A DNA stretch of 64,000 nt from Lachnospiraceae bacterium (GCA_017618075.1 JAFZUY010000049.1:1-64000); one strand, 5' to 3'; positions 36,458-45,787 are shown, counted from the first letter of the stretch. The notes: generated by a model not told the origin, from the letters alone. A program made the numbers and translations.

Positions 36458-36606
36458 AGAGCGGTGCCACATAATGCACAAGCGGGTAATATGGATCCGT
36501 CAGTGCTTAATGAGACGAGCATGAAATGCGAAGTCGAATTTAGCATCTGTTACGGAGACATCTTTAGCGAGAGCGTGCCCGCGGTGTATTGTGTGGTCAC
36601 CGCTCT
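36458..36606. repeat. 149-bp imperfect palindrome, possible MITE or structured RNA
   Basis: The ends AGAGCGGTG...GCGGG and CCCGC...CACCGCTCT match as inverted repeats over about 29 bp with few mismatches, and the similarity continues inward (ATGGATCCGT against ATGTCTCCGT in reverse complement, then CAGTGCTTAAT against CAGATGCTAAAT). The centre holds a small GCATGAAATGC hairpin. No credible coding frame. It lies between convergent CYTH and clpX genes. Confidence 0.65.
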
Positions 36607-36614
36607 CTTACATT

Positions 36615-36648
36615 AAAAAAGAGCCAGAAGAAACGTCCCTCTGGCTCG
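36615..36648 (-). terminator. clpX terminator formed by an inverted REP-like copy
   Basis: Minus-strand GAGCCAGAGGGACG...CTTCTGGCTC (36621-36647) with six T after the stem. Its loop carries GAGGGACGTTTCTT, the same core as the repeats at 36384-36443 but inverted, so a repeat copy serves as terminator. Confidence 0.85.
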
Positions 36649-36653
36649 ATTTA

Positions 36654-38159
36654 TTAAACTCTCATTTCTACGATAGGACCGCCCTTTCCTTCGATGTAAT
36701 CTCCGGTGATGGTTACGGTACCTATGTTTTCATCCTTTGGAATTTCATACATGATGTCGAGCATGAATTCCTCGATGATGGCGCGGAGTGCTCTGGCACC
36801 CGTGTCTTTTTTTATTGCCTTCTTGGCAATGGCTCTTAATGCGGAATCATCAAAAATAAGTTTAACTTCATCGAGTTCGAGAAGCTTTTGATACTGCTTT
36901 AAGATTGCGTTTTTCGGCTCTTTTAGGATGTCTACGAGTGCATCTTCATCCAGGCTGTCCAGGGGACATATAATCGGAAGTCTTCCGACAAATTCGGGAA
37001 TCATTCCGTACTTTTTAATGTCTTCCGTGGTTACCTTGTGAAGAAGTTTTTTATCTTTATCGTACTTGTCTTTCAGTTCGCTGTTAAAACCAATGCCTGC
37101 CTGCTTTGTAAGACGTGCTTTGATGATTTCCTCCATATCGGGGAAAGCACCGCCGCAGATAAAGAGAATATTTCTCGTATTAACAGTGGTCATCGGAACC
37201 ATTGCATTCTTGCTTGTAGCACCTACGGGTACTTCTATCTCTGCTCCTTCAAGAAGTTTTAACATTCCCTGCTGAACCGATTCCCCAGACACATCACGGT
37301 GATTGGTGTTGGGTTTCTTTGCAAGCTTGTCGATTTCATCGACAAAGATAATACCGCATTCTGCTTTATCTACATCGTTGTCAGCTGCAGCAAGGAGCTT
37401 GCTTACAACACTTTCGATATCATCGCCTATATAACCTGCTTCGGTAAGTGCCGTCGCATCGGCGATTGCAAGCGGCACGTCAAGAAGCTTCGCAAGAGTC
37501 TGTACGATATAAGTCTTACCGCAGCCCGTGGGACCGAGCATTAAAATGTTTGATTTTTCTATCTCAATCTCATCCATTGTGTCGGTTGCGACTCTTTTAT
37601 AATGGTTGTAAACGGCAACGGATAAGATCTTTTTGGCTTCTTCCTGACCTATTACATATTCATCAAGCTTAGCCTTTAATTTGTGAGGCGCAGGAATATC
37701 CTTAAGCTTGATAATGGGCTCTTTTTTCTCGTCCGGATTTCTCTTCTTAATCTTAGTTCTGGGATTGATATTTCCACCCATCAAATCGTTAAGATTTAAG
37801 AAAAATGTACCGTGAGGAGTAGCCGGACCTTTAGGCTTATCGTCCTTCTTTTCTTCCTTCTTTTCAGGCTCGTCTTCGCCTGCTTCTTTTATGATTGTTG
37901 CCTCTTCTTCAGTTTTGTTTTCTTTAATACCTGTCGGTGATTCGTTAGGATTTACGCCGCCCATTCCCGGAAACATTCCGGCCAAAGTGGCAGGATCCAT
38001 TCCAAGCATATCCTTATAAGGGGATTGATTTAACATGTCGGTGCTCTTTTGCAGGCAGTCAATGCATATGCAGAGTGAGTCGGACATTTTAAGCATTTTC
38101 CCCGCTACACTTTCGGTTCTGTGGCAGACCGAACAGATATCTTCGTATTCGTTGTTCAT
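36654..38159 (-). CDS. clpX: ATP-dependent Clp protease ATPase subunit ClpX
   Basis: 501 aa, about 80 longer than usual. An N-terminal zinc-binding domain has C9, C12, C32 and C35. Residues about 60-150 are an acidic, Lys/Glu-rich insertion not seen in standard ClpX. The AAA+ core follows: Walker A GPTGCGKT, pore loop GYIGDD, Walker B IIFVDEIDKL, GESVQQGMLKLLEG and the GAR-A-R sensor-2 region. It unfolds substrates for ClpP; clpP is not in the window. It lies 22 bp after htrA, so the two quality-control genes are likely cotranscribed. Confidence 0.95.
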   Translation of the reverse strand: MNNEYEDICSVCHRTESVAGKMLKMSDSLCICIDCLQKSTDMLNQSPYKDMLGMDPATLAGMFPGMGGVNPNESPTGIKENKTEEEATIIKEAGEDEPEKKEEKKDDKPKGPATPHGTFFLNLNDLMGGNINPRTKIKKRNPDEKKEPIIKLKDIPAPHKLKAKLDEYVIGQEEAKKILSVAVYNHYKRVATDTMDEIEIEKSNILMLGPTGCGKTYIVQTLAKLLDVPLAIADATALTEAGYIGDDIESVVSKLLAAADNDVDKAECGIIFVDEIDKLAKKPNTNHRDVSGESVQQGMLKLLEGAEIEVPVGATSKNAMVPMTTVNTRNILFICGGAFPDMEEIIKARLTKQAGIGFNSELKDKYDKDKKLLHKVTTEDIKKYGMIPEFVGRLPIICPLDSLDEDALVDILKEPKNAILKQYQKLLELDEVKLIFDDSALRAIAKKAIKKDTGARALRAIIEEFMLDIMYEIPKDENIGTVTITGDYIEGKGGPIVEMRV

Positions 38160-38181
38160 CTTGTCTCCTGATTAGTCTCTT

Positions 38182-39450
38182 TTATTTGCCCTGAAGCGTT
38201 ACTTCAATCGTAAACTCCTCATACTCGGTTCCGTTGTATCTTTCATAGGTAATATGGACTTTGCTGCCCTTTGCATACGAAGCCAGATACTTTTTAAATT
38301 CAGCCATTGATACAATGGAATCGCCTTCAAATTCGGTAATGATGTCGCCACGCATAAGTCCTGCCATATCGGCAGTACCGCCGGGAACAACTTCCGAAAT
38401 ATAAACGCCCTTTGGAATAACGGCACCCTCGTTTGTATAGAGTGTCGAATTTATTTCAACTGCCGAAATACCAAAGTACGACTGCTGGTCCTCGGGTAAT
38501 TCGGTTAACTGCTGCTTGTTCATAAGCTCACGGATAATGGGGTCTGCTTCATTAATCGGGATTGCATATCCCATACCTTCTACCGCATTACCGAAGAGCT
38601 TATCGGAGTTGATACCGATGAGTTCACCCTTCATGTTAAGGAGAGCACCGCCGGAGTTACCGGGGTTAATCGCTGCGTCGGTCTGAATGAAATTGCCGGG
38701 TTCGCCGGATTCAGTAATGATTTCTCTGTCAAGTGCACTTACTACACCTGCGGTTACGGACTGGCCGTATCCTAATGCATTACCGATTGCAACAACGCCT
38801 TCACCGACCTTTGTTTCATCGGAATTGCCGATAATTGCTATCTTTATACTGCCGAGTGTTGAATCGCTTAACTCGGATAAATCAACGGCTACAACAGCAA
38901 GGTCCATTGAGACCTTTTTGCCTTTAACCGTTGCGGGAGCATCCGTTCCGTCGCAGAAATTAATGGATATCGTCTTGTTGTTTTCAACAACATGATAGTT
39001 GGTGGCAATAAGAAGTTCCGTATCGGACTGACCAACGATAATACCGCTTCCTGCACTTTGTCCCTCGTATTTATATCCGTTGTAATCATAATCTCCGACC
39101 ACATTGATTGATACGATGGCAGGCATACAGTTTTCCGCTACTTCCGCTACCGTATATCCTTCGTTTGACATAACGATATCTTCAACTTCTTCGATTATTT
39201 CTTCCTGTTCTTCAGGTATATTGGCGTGGAAATCGTTCTCTTTGTCATTAGGCTTTATCGGATCCGAAGGTCCGGGAGTAAATGTGGTCTGGGAAGGAGT
39301 TTCGCCGACAACCGCGGGAACAACAAGCTTGTTCGAAACAATCGCAATGCCTGTATATGTAACACCTGCGCACACTCCGAACACTATTCCCAAAAGAATT
39401 ATCCATAAAACAGATAAAAATTTATTAGGTTTTTTATTCTCTGAACTCAT
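38182..39450 (-). CDS. HtrA/DegP-type serine protease with PDZ domain
   Basis: 422 aa. One N-terminal membrane helix (about 15-37), a low-complexity linker (about 45-85), a trypsin-like domain with ATNYHVV (His), MDLAVVAVD (Asp) and NPGNSGGALL (Ser), then one PDZ domain from about 310. It is a surface-exposed protease of envelope stress. The ATG at 39450 has GGGAGG seven bases upstream and is preferred to one three codons earlier. It sits 26 bp after the GT2 gene and upstream of clpX. Confidence 0.93.
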   Translation of the reverse strand: MSSENKKPNKFLSVLWIILLGIVFGVCAGVTYTGIAIVSNKLVVPAVVGETPSQTTFTPGPSDPIKPNDKENDFHANIPEEQEEIIEEVEDIVMSNEGYTVAEVAENCMPAIVSINVVGDYDYNGYKYEGQSAGSGIIVGQSDTELLIATNYHVVENNKTISINFCDGTDAPATVKGKKVSMDLAVVAVDLSELSDSTLGSIKIAIIGNSDETKVGEGVVAIGNALGYGQSVTAGVVSALDREIITESGEPGNFIQTDAAINPGNSGGALLNMKGELIGINSDKLFGNAVEGMGYAIPINEADPIIRELMNKQQLTELPEDQQSYFGISAVEINSTLYTNEGAVIPKGVYISEVVPGGTADMAGLMRGDIITEFEGDSIVSMAEFKKYLASYAKGSKVHITYERYNGTEYEEFTIEVTLQGK

Positions 39451-39476
39451 AAATAACACCTCCCGTCGGAGAAAAT

Positions 39477-40724
39477 TTATTTAGTTTCTACTTTATCGTT
39501 TTCCTTTTTCTCTGTCTTTATTTCAGGCTCGTTATCGCTCTTCCATGCAACTTCCCTGTTGGTGGTAACAGCATGTGAACGGTCTATCATCTTATCCTTG
39601 GGACGAACCTTTATTTCATCCCTTAAAGTTGATTTTCTGCCGATTTCCTTATAAGGGTCGGTATTGCTTGATGCCTTATGTACCATTCTGCCATCCTTAT
39701 ACTCTGTTTCCGTAATACCGTATCCTGCATGGAAATTAATTTTTTTGTTGTTTTCGTAAACATCCTTGCCAATCCAGTACTCGGGAAGCGATGAAAACCT
39801 GGTAAGTAAAAACCTTGGCAAAAACTCATGAATAAGACCTAATCTGTAGCCCATAAACTTGAATCCGCTGTTCATGATAAGTTTGGGTATAAGATAAGCT
39901 TTTTTTCTTTTTTTAAGATGCTCGATTGTCTTGGCTACCAGCTTCTTTCCTTCGCCGACGGAGGAAACATCCTTAAACACATCCGGATAGTCCGCATGTG
40001 ATACACCAAGGTCGAAGTTTCTTTTAAACAGCGCAATATTTCCGTAATCATGCGAATGAATTACTTCTGCACTGGCAGTATAGGCAATTTTATAACCTGC
40101 CTTAATAAGGTGCGCGGCGTAAATCATATCCTCGTTGAATATTACATATTCTTCGAATCCGCCAAGTTCTTCATACACATCACGGTCATATGCCGCGCAG
40201 ACATTTGAGCAGAAGAAAGTCTTGATTCCGAGTTCATTTATATCAGATACGCTTTTAAGCCTCGATTTTCTTGGGTAATTGAAATTTCTTGTAAATCTTT
40301 CTATTTCACCGGAGTTTTTCTTTGCCACCTGTCTTGCATAAGAAGCCGCTGCTTTTCCTGTAATAATGGGGTTGATGAGCTTTTCAATCATCTCCTCGTT
40401 TTTAGGTACGGCATCATCCGTCATCATAACAAAAATATCGGCCTCTGATCTTAGGACGCCGTCTCTTCTTGTTCTGCCGTGATTGAACTCTCTTTTGGAA
40501 ATATGTGTAACATGAACATTGTCGTACACCTTGTCCAGAGGATGATTAAACATCAGCTCCGAATAATATCTTTCCTCGGTGTTCATCACTATTATTCTGT
40601 TGATCGGATACGTCTGTTTCTCGAGCATATCAATAAGCTTTATAAAAGATTCTTTAGGCTTATATGCAGGAATAATGACGTCTACAATAGGATTCTCTCT
40701 CATATATTTCAAAAAGGTCTCCAT
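39477..40724 (-). CDS. Glycosyltransferase family 2 (rhamnosyltransferase-like)
   Basis: 415 aa, or 408 if translation begins at the second ATG (40703). GT-A fold: VDVIIPAYKP start, MMTDDAVP as the metal-binding DxD-like site and GFEEYVIFNEDMIYAAHLI as the acceptor region. The C-terminal 130 residues are charged and lack membrane helices. Last GT of the surface-glycan cluster. The first ATG lies inside the 3' arm of the terminator hairpin at 40711-40741, and neither ATG has a good ribosome-binding site, so expression may depend on read-through. Confidence 0.85.
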   Translation of the reverse strand: METFLKYMRENPIVDVIIPAYKPKESFIKLIDMLEKQTYPINRIIVMNTEERYYSELMFNHPLDKVYDNVHVTHISKREFNHGRTRRDGVLRSEADIFVMMTDDAVPKNEEMIEKLINPIITGKAAASYARQVAKKNSGEIERFTRNFNYPRKSRLKSVSDINELGIKTFFCSNVCAAYDRDVYEELGGFEEYVIFNEDMIYAAHLIKAGYKIAYTASAEVIHSHDYGNIALFKRNFDLGVSHADYPDVFKDVSSVGEGKKLVAKTIEHLKKRKKAYLIPKLIMNSGFKFMGYRLGLIHEFLPRFLLTRFSSLPEYWIGKDVYENNKKINFHAGYGITETEYKDGRMVHKASSNTDPYKEIGRKSTLRDEIKVRPKDKMIDRSHAVTTNREVAWKSDNEPEIKTEKKENDKVETK

Positions 40725-40741
40725 ATTTTACTATGGAGACC
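40711..40741 (-). terminator. Intrinsic terminator overlapping the start of a GT2 gene
   Basis: Minus-strand GGTCTCCATA/TATGGAGACC (40732-40741 with 40716-40725), a perfect 10-bp stem with a 6-base loop and five T. It ends the LCP gene transcript but its 3' arm contains the first ATG (40722-40724) of the next gene. Confidence 0.88.
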
Positions 40742-40750
40742 GCTTTCATT

Positions 40751-41905
40751 TTATTTTCCGTACATCGCCGCTTCGGCTTTAATCTTTTGTGATAAATCCA
40801 CAACCGTATCGGAAGGAGTATACTCAATTCCGGGATACAGGAATTCGTGCAGTTCTTTTACATTGGATTCAAGATCTTTTGGAATTACACAATCTCCTTT
40901 ATTACCAAGAAGTCCTGACGTCTTATTATCTCCGAACGGGAAACCGTCGGAAGCCACAATGTTGTATTTGGAAGCATCACTTGCCAAAGGAATTATTTCC
41001 TTGTCCAAATCCATATTGGTAGCTATATAAGGGAATACGTCTGTACAAATCTTGGAAATCTGTACGGGATCAATCTTCTTGGCCTTTACCACTATCTGTG
41101 ACAATACATCACGCTGTCTCTCGGTACGCTTATAGTCTGCACCTGCCGTATAACGGATACGGCAATATGCAAGTGCCTGATAACCGCTTAATGTCTGAAG
41201 TCCCGTATTCTCTACAGGAATAAAATCATCTCTGAGATCTACTTTGGTCTCAGTCGAATACATCGATCTCTGATAGTCATTTAGGTATTTTATCTCATTC
41301 TGCTGAATATCAATATCTACACCGCCAACAGCATCAATGGTATTCATTACACCGTCAAATCCGACCGTAACAAACTGCGTAATATACAAATCCAAATTCT
41401 GATTAAGCATATTCAATGCTCTTGCAGGTCCGCCGTAAGCATAAGCAGCATTACATTTCTGTAAATTAACTTTCTTTTCGGAATCATCTTTTGTCGGTTC
41501 CGCAATATTCAAGAGCGTATCTCTGTAGACACTGCAAAGTCTTGTTTCACCGGTCTGATTGTCAATTGCACAAATGATAATGGTATCGGTTCTGGTACCC
41601 TTCTCAAGCGTTCCGTTACGTGCATCAACTCCGAAAAACGCCAAAGTTGTATACGTTTTTTTGATTTCCTCAACGATGGGGTCGTCCTCTTTGACGTTTG
41701 TTACAATCTCGTTCTCGGGAAGATCATACTTCTGAACACCGGTTTCCTCATCCGTTGCTCTGAAAGCATAAATAAGAACTACGATTACGGCAACAAGTAC
41801 TAAAGCTTCAACACCGATAATGATGTTCCTTAATACTTTATTGCTACCCTTTTTCTTTCTTCTTTTTACGTTTCTGTTTCCGTTTCCTCTTGTCCTGTCT
41901 GACAT
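40751..41905 (-). CDS. LytR-CpsA-Psr (LCP) family glycopolymer ligase
   Basis: 384 aa. A basic cytoplasmic tail (KRRKKKG), one membrane helix (about 30-50) and an outer LCP domain with FFGVDARNGTLEKGTRTDTI, the arginine-rich YCRIRYTAGADYKRTERQRDV and DIDIQQNEI. LCP enzymes transfer undecaprenyl-linked glycans to peptidoglycan. Start at ATG 41905 (AGGA seven bases upstream) rather than a TTG two codons earlier. It follows the priming transferase by 25 bp, fitting the final attachment step of the glycan. Confidence 0.93.
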   Translation of the reverse strand: MSDRTRGNGNRNVKRRKKKGSNKVLRNIIIGVEALVLVAVIVVLIYAFRATDEETGVQKYDLPENEIVTNVKEDDPIVEEIKKTYTTLAFFGVDARNGTLEKGTRTDTIIICAIDNQTGETRLCSVYRDTLLNIAEPTKDDSEKKVNLQKCNAAYAYGGPARALNMLNQNLDLYITQFVTVGFDGVMNTIDAVGGVDIDIQQNEIKYLNDYQRSMYSTETKVDLRDDFIPVENTGLQTLSGYQALAYCRIRYTAGADYKRTERQRDVLSQIVVKAKKIDPVQISKICTDVFPYIATNMDLDKEIIPLASDASKYNIVASDGFPFGDNKTSGLLGNKGDCVIPKDLESNVKELHEFLYPGIEYTPSDTVVDLSQKIKAEAAMYGK

Positions 41906-41930
41906 CTCCAAATCCTACCTTGGTAGCCTC

Positions 41931-43331
41931 CTAATAAGCATTTTTGTTGACAAATCCTTTAAGGAATGTCAAGAGAATAATCTGAATATCCAACCCTATA
42001 GTCCAGTTCTCAATATAATAAATATCGTACTCTACCCTTTTTCTGATGGAAGTATCTCCTCTGTATCCGTTTACCTGGGCCCAGCCGGTAAGACCCGGTC
42101 TTACCTGATGCTTTACCATATAACGGGGAATTTCTTCCTTAAACTGCTCAACGAACTGAGGTCTTTCAGGTCTCGGTCCGATAAGAGACATATCGCCTTT
42201 TAAAATGTTGAAGAACTGCGGAGTCTCGTCGAGACTTGTTCTTCTTAAAAACTTTCCGAAGCCTGTAACTCTCGGATCGTTTTTGATGGTCCACTCTTTT
42301 TCTTCTTCTTCCGGCTTTTGCTCAATCATAGTTCGGAACTTGTACATCTTAAAGACTTTGTTATGAAGTCCCACTCTTTCCTGAACAAAGAGCACAGGTC
42401 CGTCTTTTCTGCTTTTAATAACTATTACCGATAAAAGCATTATGGGAGAGAAAACTATAATGGCAACAAGTGCACCTATTATATCAAACGCTCTCTTTAA
42501 ATACCAGTTAAAGGTACTGGTCAGCGGAACTCGTCTTATATTAATAACCGGCAGTCCCGATAAATCTTCCGTGTAGGGTCTGGACGGAATAACCGAATTG
42601 TAATCAGGTATAAACTTCGTGTGTACACCGGATTTTTCGCATTTTCCCACGATTTCCTCAAGTCTTTTATAATTCTTAAGAGGAAGCGCTATGGCTATTT
42701 CGTCAAGCTTGTTCTCGGGTAAAATCTCTTCGAGATTATCTATTCTTCCGAGAACCTGTATTCCTTTGTAGTAAGTTCCAGCCGGAACATCGTCATCCAA
42801 AATTCCTCTGATACGATATCCCCACTGAGGATTGACAAGAATTCTGTCTATATACTGCTCGCAGGCTCTTGAATAACCCACGATAACTACCTGTTTGGCA
42901 TTGTGTCCGACTTTCCTTATATGGGAAAGAATCCTTCTGACCGCAAATCTGTATGCAGTCATTAAAACCACATTGAGTACTGCGAATACGATAATCAGCG
43001 AACGCGAAAAGTTGGGCTGATTGATCAAATAGAGTACTACCAGGAATATCATTGCCCCGATGACATTTGCTTTGATGACATCAAAGAATTCACCAATCAG
43101 GGAAGACATTCTTTTGGGTTTGTAAAGGTTCAGTGTTGCAAATATGGCAAGGTATCCCGGAATAATGAAATATAGGGCAAAAAAGTAAGTTTTCATCGGT
43201 AAGACACCCTGGTCTACCGGTGTGAAAATCACCATTCTGCCGTACCATGCCAAAAAATATGCTAAAGCCGTTACTAGAAAATCAAGCACAACATGCAATC
43301 TGTTAAAAAATGTTTGATTGTCCTTAATCAT
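41931..43331 (-). CDS. Undecaprenyl-phosphate sugar phosphotransferase (WcaJ/CpsE type)
   Basis: 466 aa. Four N-terminal membrane helices, a CoA-binding-like central domain (KQVVIVGYSRACEQYI), a fifth helix near 285 and the catalytic bacterial sugar transferase domain: FVQERVGLHNKVFKMYKFRTM, then RRTSLDETPQFFNILKGDMSLIGPRPERP. It puts the first sugar phosphate on undecaprenyl phosphate. The ATG at 43331 is preferred over an upstream TTG; the ribosome-binding site is weak and a 7-bp hairpin (43341-43360) sits just before it. Confidence 0.95.
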   Translation of the reverse strand: MIKDNQTFFNRLHVVLDFLVTALAYFLAWYGRMVIFTPVDQGVLPMKTYFFALYFIIPGYLAIFATLNLYKPKRMSSLIGEFFDVIKANVIGAMIFLVVLYLINQPNFSRSLIIVFAVLNVVLMTAYRFAVRRILSHIRKVGHNAKQVVIVGYSRACEQYIDRILVNPQWGYRIRGILDDDVPAGTYYKGIQVLGRIDNLEEILPENKLDEIAIALPLKNYKRLEEIVGKCEKSGVHTKFIPDYNSVIPSRPYTEDLSGLPVINIRRVPLTSTFNWYLKRAFDIIGALVAIIVFSPIMLLSVIVIKSRKDGPVLFVQERVGLHNKVFKMYKFRTMIEQKPEEEEKEWTIKNDPRVTGFGKFLRRTSLDETPQFFNILKGDMSLIGPRPERPQFVEQFKEEIPRYMVKHQVRPGLTGWAQVNGYRGDTSIRKRVEYDIYYIENWTIGLDIQIILLTFLKGFVNKNAY

Positions 43332-43340
43332 AAGCAACTT

Positions 43341-43360
43341 GCGTCCGTTTACTCAGACGC
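43341..43360 (-). promoter_or_regulatory. Leader hairpin before the priming sugar transferase
   Basis: Minus-strand GCGTCTG/CGGACGC with a 6-base loop, ending about nine bases before the ATG at 43331. A TATAAT -10 box lies just upstream (around 43370) without a clear -35. The hairpin could control access to the weak ribosome-binding site. Confidence 0.4.
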
Positions 43361-43403
43361 CCTCGAATTATAATGATACAATACGAAATTGTTTTTTTCA
43401 AGC

Positions 43404-44360
43404 CTAATAAATTATGTTCTTTATCATGTCAAACTCTATCTTTAAGGCTCTTTTTCGCTTGGCAGAGTCGAAAACAATTTTCCTTGCTCTCTCACTCTCG
43501 CTCTTCTTAACTTTTCTTCCTTCTTTGATTCCGGCTCTGTAAACTTTGCCCAAGCCTTTTTTTATAAAGAAAAACTGTTTTATTATAACGCCCGCTTCCA
43601 TCGCGGGGAAATTTACTATCTTTTGTAAAACCGTCTGGTTTTTGAATCTTACCAGAATGGAGTTTCTTGCCGCAAGTTTTACTTTGTATTCGTTGTACCT
43701 TGAACCGCTTGATGCACTTCCCTCATGGAATACCTTAGCCGAGGGTTCATACTTATTGGTATATCCGTAAATGCGTGCCCTGTAACCGATATCCACATCC
43801 TCCAGATAGGAAATATGATTTTCATCAAAGAGTCCGAGTTCTTCTAAAATGCTCTTCCTGTAGATAGCCGCTCCGGCACATGATGAAAAGATTTCCGTAG
43901 GTTTATCGTGGCTGTCGGCAAACTTGTCCTTGCCCCTTGTTCTGGCCCATCCTAATATATTATAGAAATCTCCGGCATTATCAATCAGCGCATGATTGAA
44001 AGCCGAGAGCATTTTGCACTGAATGGAAAATGTGCCATTACCTTCCTCGTCCATAGCTTTTACGAGAATGCTTAAGCAGCCGTCGTCCACATACGCATCA
44101 TTGTTTAAAAGAAATACATACTCTGCGTCGGAAGCTTTTATTCCGTCATTTACCGAAGCCGCGAATCCGCGGTTTTCACTGTGCTTTATAAACCTTGCTC
44201 TCGGATATCCCGAAACTGTCTCTTCTATTCCTTCCACTGTGGAAGCATCATCGACAACAATAATGTCATAATCCGTAAAGTCCTGCTTATCAAGTGCCGC
44301 CAGACATTTTTCCAGATACATTATTCCGTTGTAATTGGGTATTACTACACTTAACTTCAT
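43404..44360 (-). CDS. Glycosyltransferase family 2
   Basis: 318 aa. Classic GT-A start LSVVIPNYNG, VVDDAST near residue 37 and FLLNNDAYVDDG near residue 85 as the metal site, SYLEDVDIGYRARIYGY as the acceptor loop, resembling WcaA/GT2 rhamnosyl or glucosyl transferases. C-terminus basic without a helix. It lies 8 bp after the next GT2 gene, so the two are coupled. Sugar specificity cannot be read. Confidence 0.9.
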   Translation of the reverse strand: MKLSVVIPNYNGIMYLEKCLAALDKQDFTDYDIIVVDDASTVEGIEETVSGYPRARFIKHSENRGFAASVNDGIKASDAEYVFLLNNDAYVDDGCLSILVKAMDEEGNGTFSIQCKMLSAFNHALIDNAGDFYNILGWARTRGKDKFADSHDKPTEIFSSCAGAAIYRKSILEELGLFDENHISYLEDVDIGYRARIYGYTNKYEPSAKVFHEGSASSGSRYNEYKVKLAARNSILVRFKNQTVLQKIVNFPAMEAGVIIKQFFFIKKGLGKVYRAGIKEGRKVKKSESERARKIVFDSAKRKRALKIEFDMIKNIIY

Positions 44361-44368
44361 AAGGTTAA

Positions 44369-45772
44369 TTACTCCCGCTTGCGCTCGGGATCGTATAAAA
44401 TCTTATACCCAAGTTCTCTTACCTTCTTGCAGAAAGCAAGGCTTATATCCACATAATCGGGAGCATTTTTCGCAAGTTTCGATTCTACCATCTCATCATA
44501 GAGTTTTTCAAGAGCCGGATTTATTCTCATGTTTCTTACATCGCCGGCCTCAACCTGCTGTATGAGAGAACCTCTGTGCATATATCCGCCCATGCCCTTG
44601 GCAAGTCCGCGGTACAATACGGTTCCGTCTTCTCTCATAGCTCCTCCGGAAAGCTTGCCGAATTTATAAATAGGTCCGCATACCATTCCGAGTTCGGGTC
44701 TCGTCGTGAAAAGAAGGTTTTTATATTCAATATGATAAAATCCCAAATGAGATGTATGGCTTACCGTAACGGCCCAACCCATTGTCTTGCAGAAATCATC
44801 CACTGCACGACGTCCTGCTTCGTATGCATATTCTTTGGCATCCGTATTACCCGCGGTTGAATTTGCATGACATCTCCAGTGATATAAAATCTTGGGCACG
44901 TGAAGAATTCTCTCCTCAGGGTCGTCCATACTTTTTACCGCTCTTAAGAAAATATCGTAATCCTGGGCGCCGTCATATTCGGGACGGAACAAAAGATCCT
45001 GAATCAGGTTTCTCTCCAGGAATGTAAGATGACAGATATAGTTGTTTGTCAAAAACATATCCAGATTGAAATTTGGCTTTCTGTTCGGCTCAAAGAAAGA
45101 TTTTCCTTTAGCATCCGTCTTGTCTTCGTCCGAATAAACAAGCTTAGCCCTGTATTCGTTTGTTACAAGCGCTTTGGACATATAGTAAAGCGCATCGGGA
45201 GTTAAAAGATCGTCGTGATCGAGTACTCCGACATAGTCGCCTGTGGCAACCTTTACGCCTTTATTAATGTTCGCTGAGATTCCTCCGTTTGAAGTAAGAT
45301 GAATATATCTGATAAGGCATCCGTCGTAATCGTAAGATACATCTGTGTCTGCAGAAAGCCTGTGAATGCTTTTTACATCTTCATCACTTAAAGCTCTTCC
45401 CGCAGGTCTGTCTCCGTTGACCACTCCGGTCATGTTTTCGATTTCATCCATGAGTCTTCTGTTTCTCGAACCGTCCACCACGATGAACTCCCAGTTGTTG
45501 TATGTCTGTCCGAGAACGCTGGCAATCATTTCATCGAAATACATAATATCAGTTTCGAACGCAGGAACAACCAAAGAAAACTTGATGCTTGAAGAAAATC
45601 TGCTGCTCCATGCTTTCTGTGCTTTTAATTCTTCAGTTGTGGCAAGCTGATATCTGAAGCTTTTAGGAGGTTTGCTAAGCGCCGTATCCGCTACGGCTAC
45701 AGCTGTCTTCTCAATTCCGTTTCTTCTTAAATATCTGTTTGCTTTTCCGTACAATTCGTTTGCCTTGGCCAT
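44369..45772 (-). CDS. Glycosyltransferase family 2 with N-terminal extension
   Basis: 467 aa. About 60 residues precede the GT-A domain (FSLVVPAFETD), then FIVVDGSRNRRLM, GVLDHDDLLTPDAL and LVYSDEDKTDAKGKSFFEPN, the features of O-antigen/rhamnan GT2 enzymes. The YDIFLRAVK and HWRCHANSTAGN segments are the acceptor part. First GT gene after the phosphosugar mutase (15 bp). Confidence 0.9.
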   Translation of the reverse strand: MAKANELYGKANRYLRRNGIEKTAVAVADTALSKPPKSFRYQLATTEELKAQKAWSSRFSSSIKFSLVVPAFETDIMYFDEMIASVLGQTYNNWEFIVVDGSRNRRLMDEIENMTGVVNGDRPAGRALSDEDVKSIHRLSADTDVSYDYDGCLIRYIHLTSNGGISANINKGVKVATGDYVGVLDHDDLLTPDALYYMSKALVTNEYRAKLVYSDEDKTDAKGKSFFEPNRKPNFNLDMFLTNNYICHLTFLERNLIQDLLFRPEYDGAQDYDIFLRAVKSMDDPEERILHVPKILYHWRCHANSTAGNTDAKEYAYEAGRRAVDDFCKTMGWAVTVSHTSHLGFYHIEYKNLLFTTRPELGMVCGPIYKFGKLSGGAMREDGTVLYRGLAKGMGGYMHRGSLIQQVEAGDVRNMRINPALEKLYDEMVESKLAKNAPDYVDISLAFCKKVRELGYKILYDPERKRE

Positions 45773-45787
45773 TTCCAGTCTCCGTTA

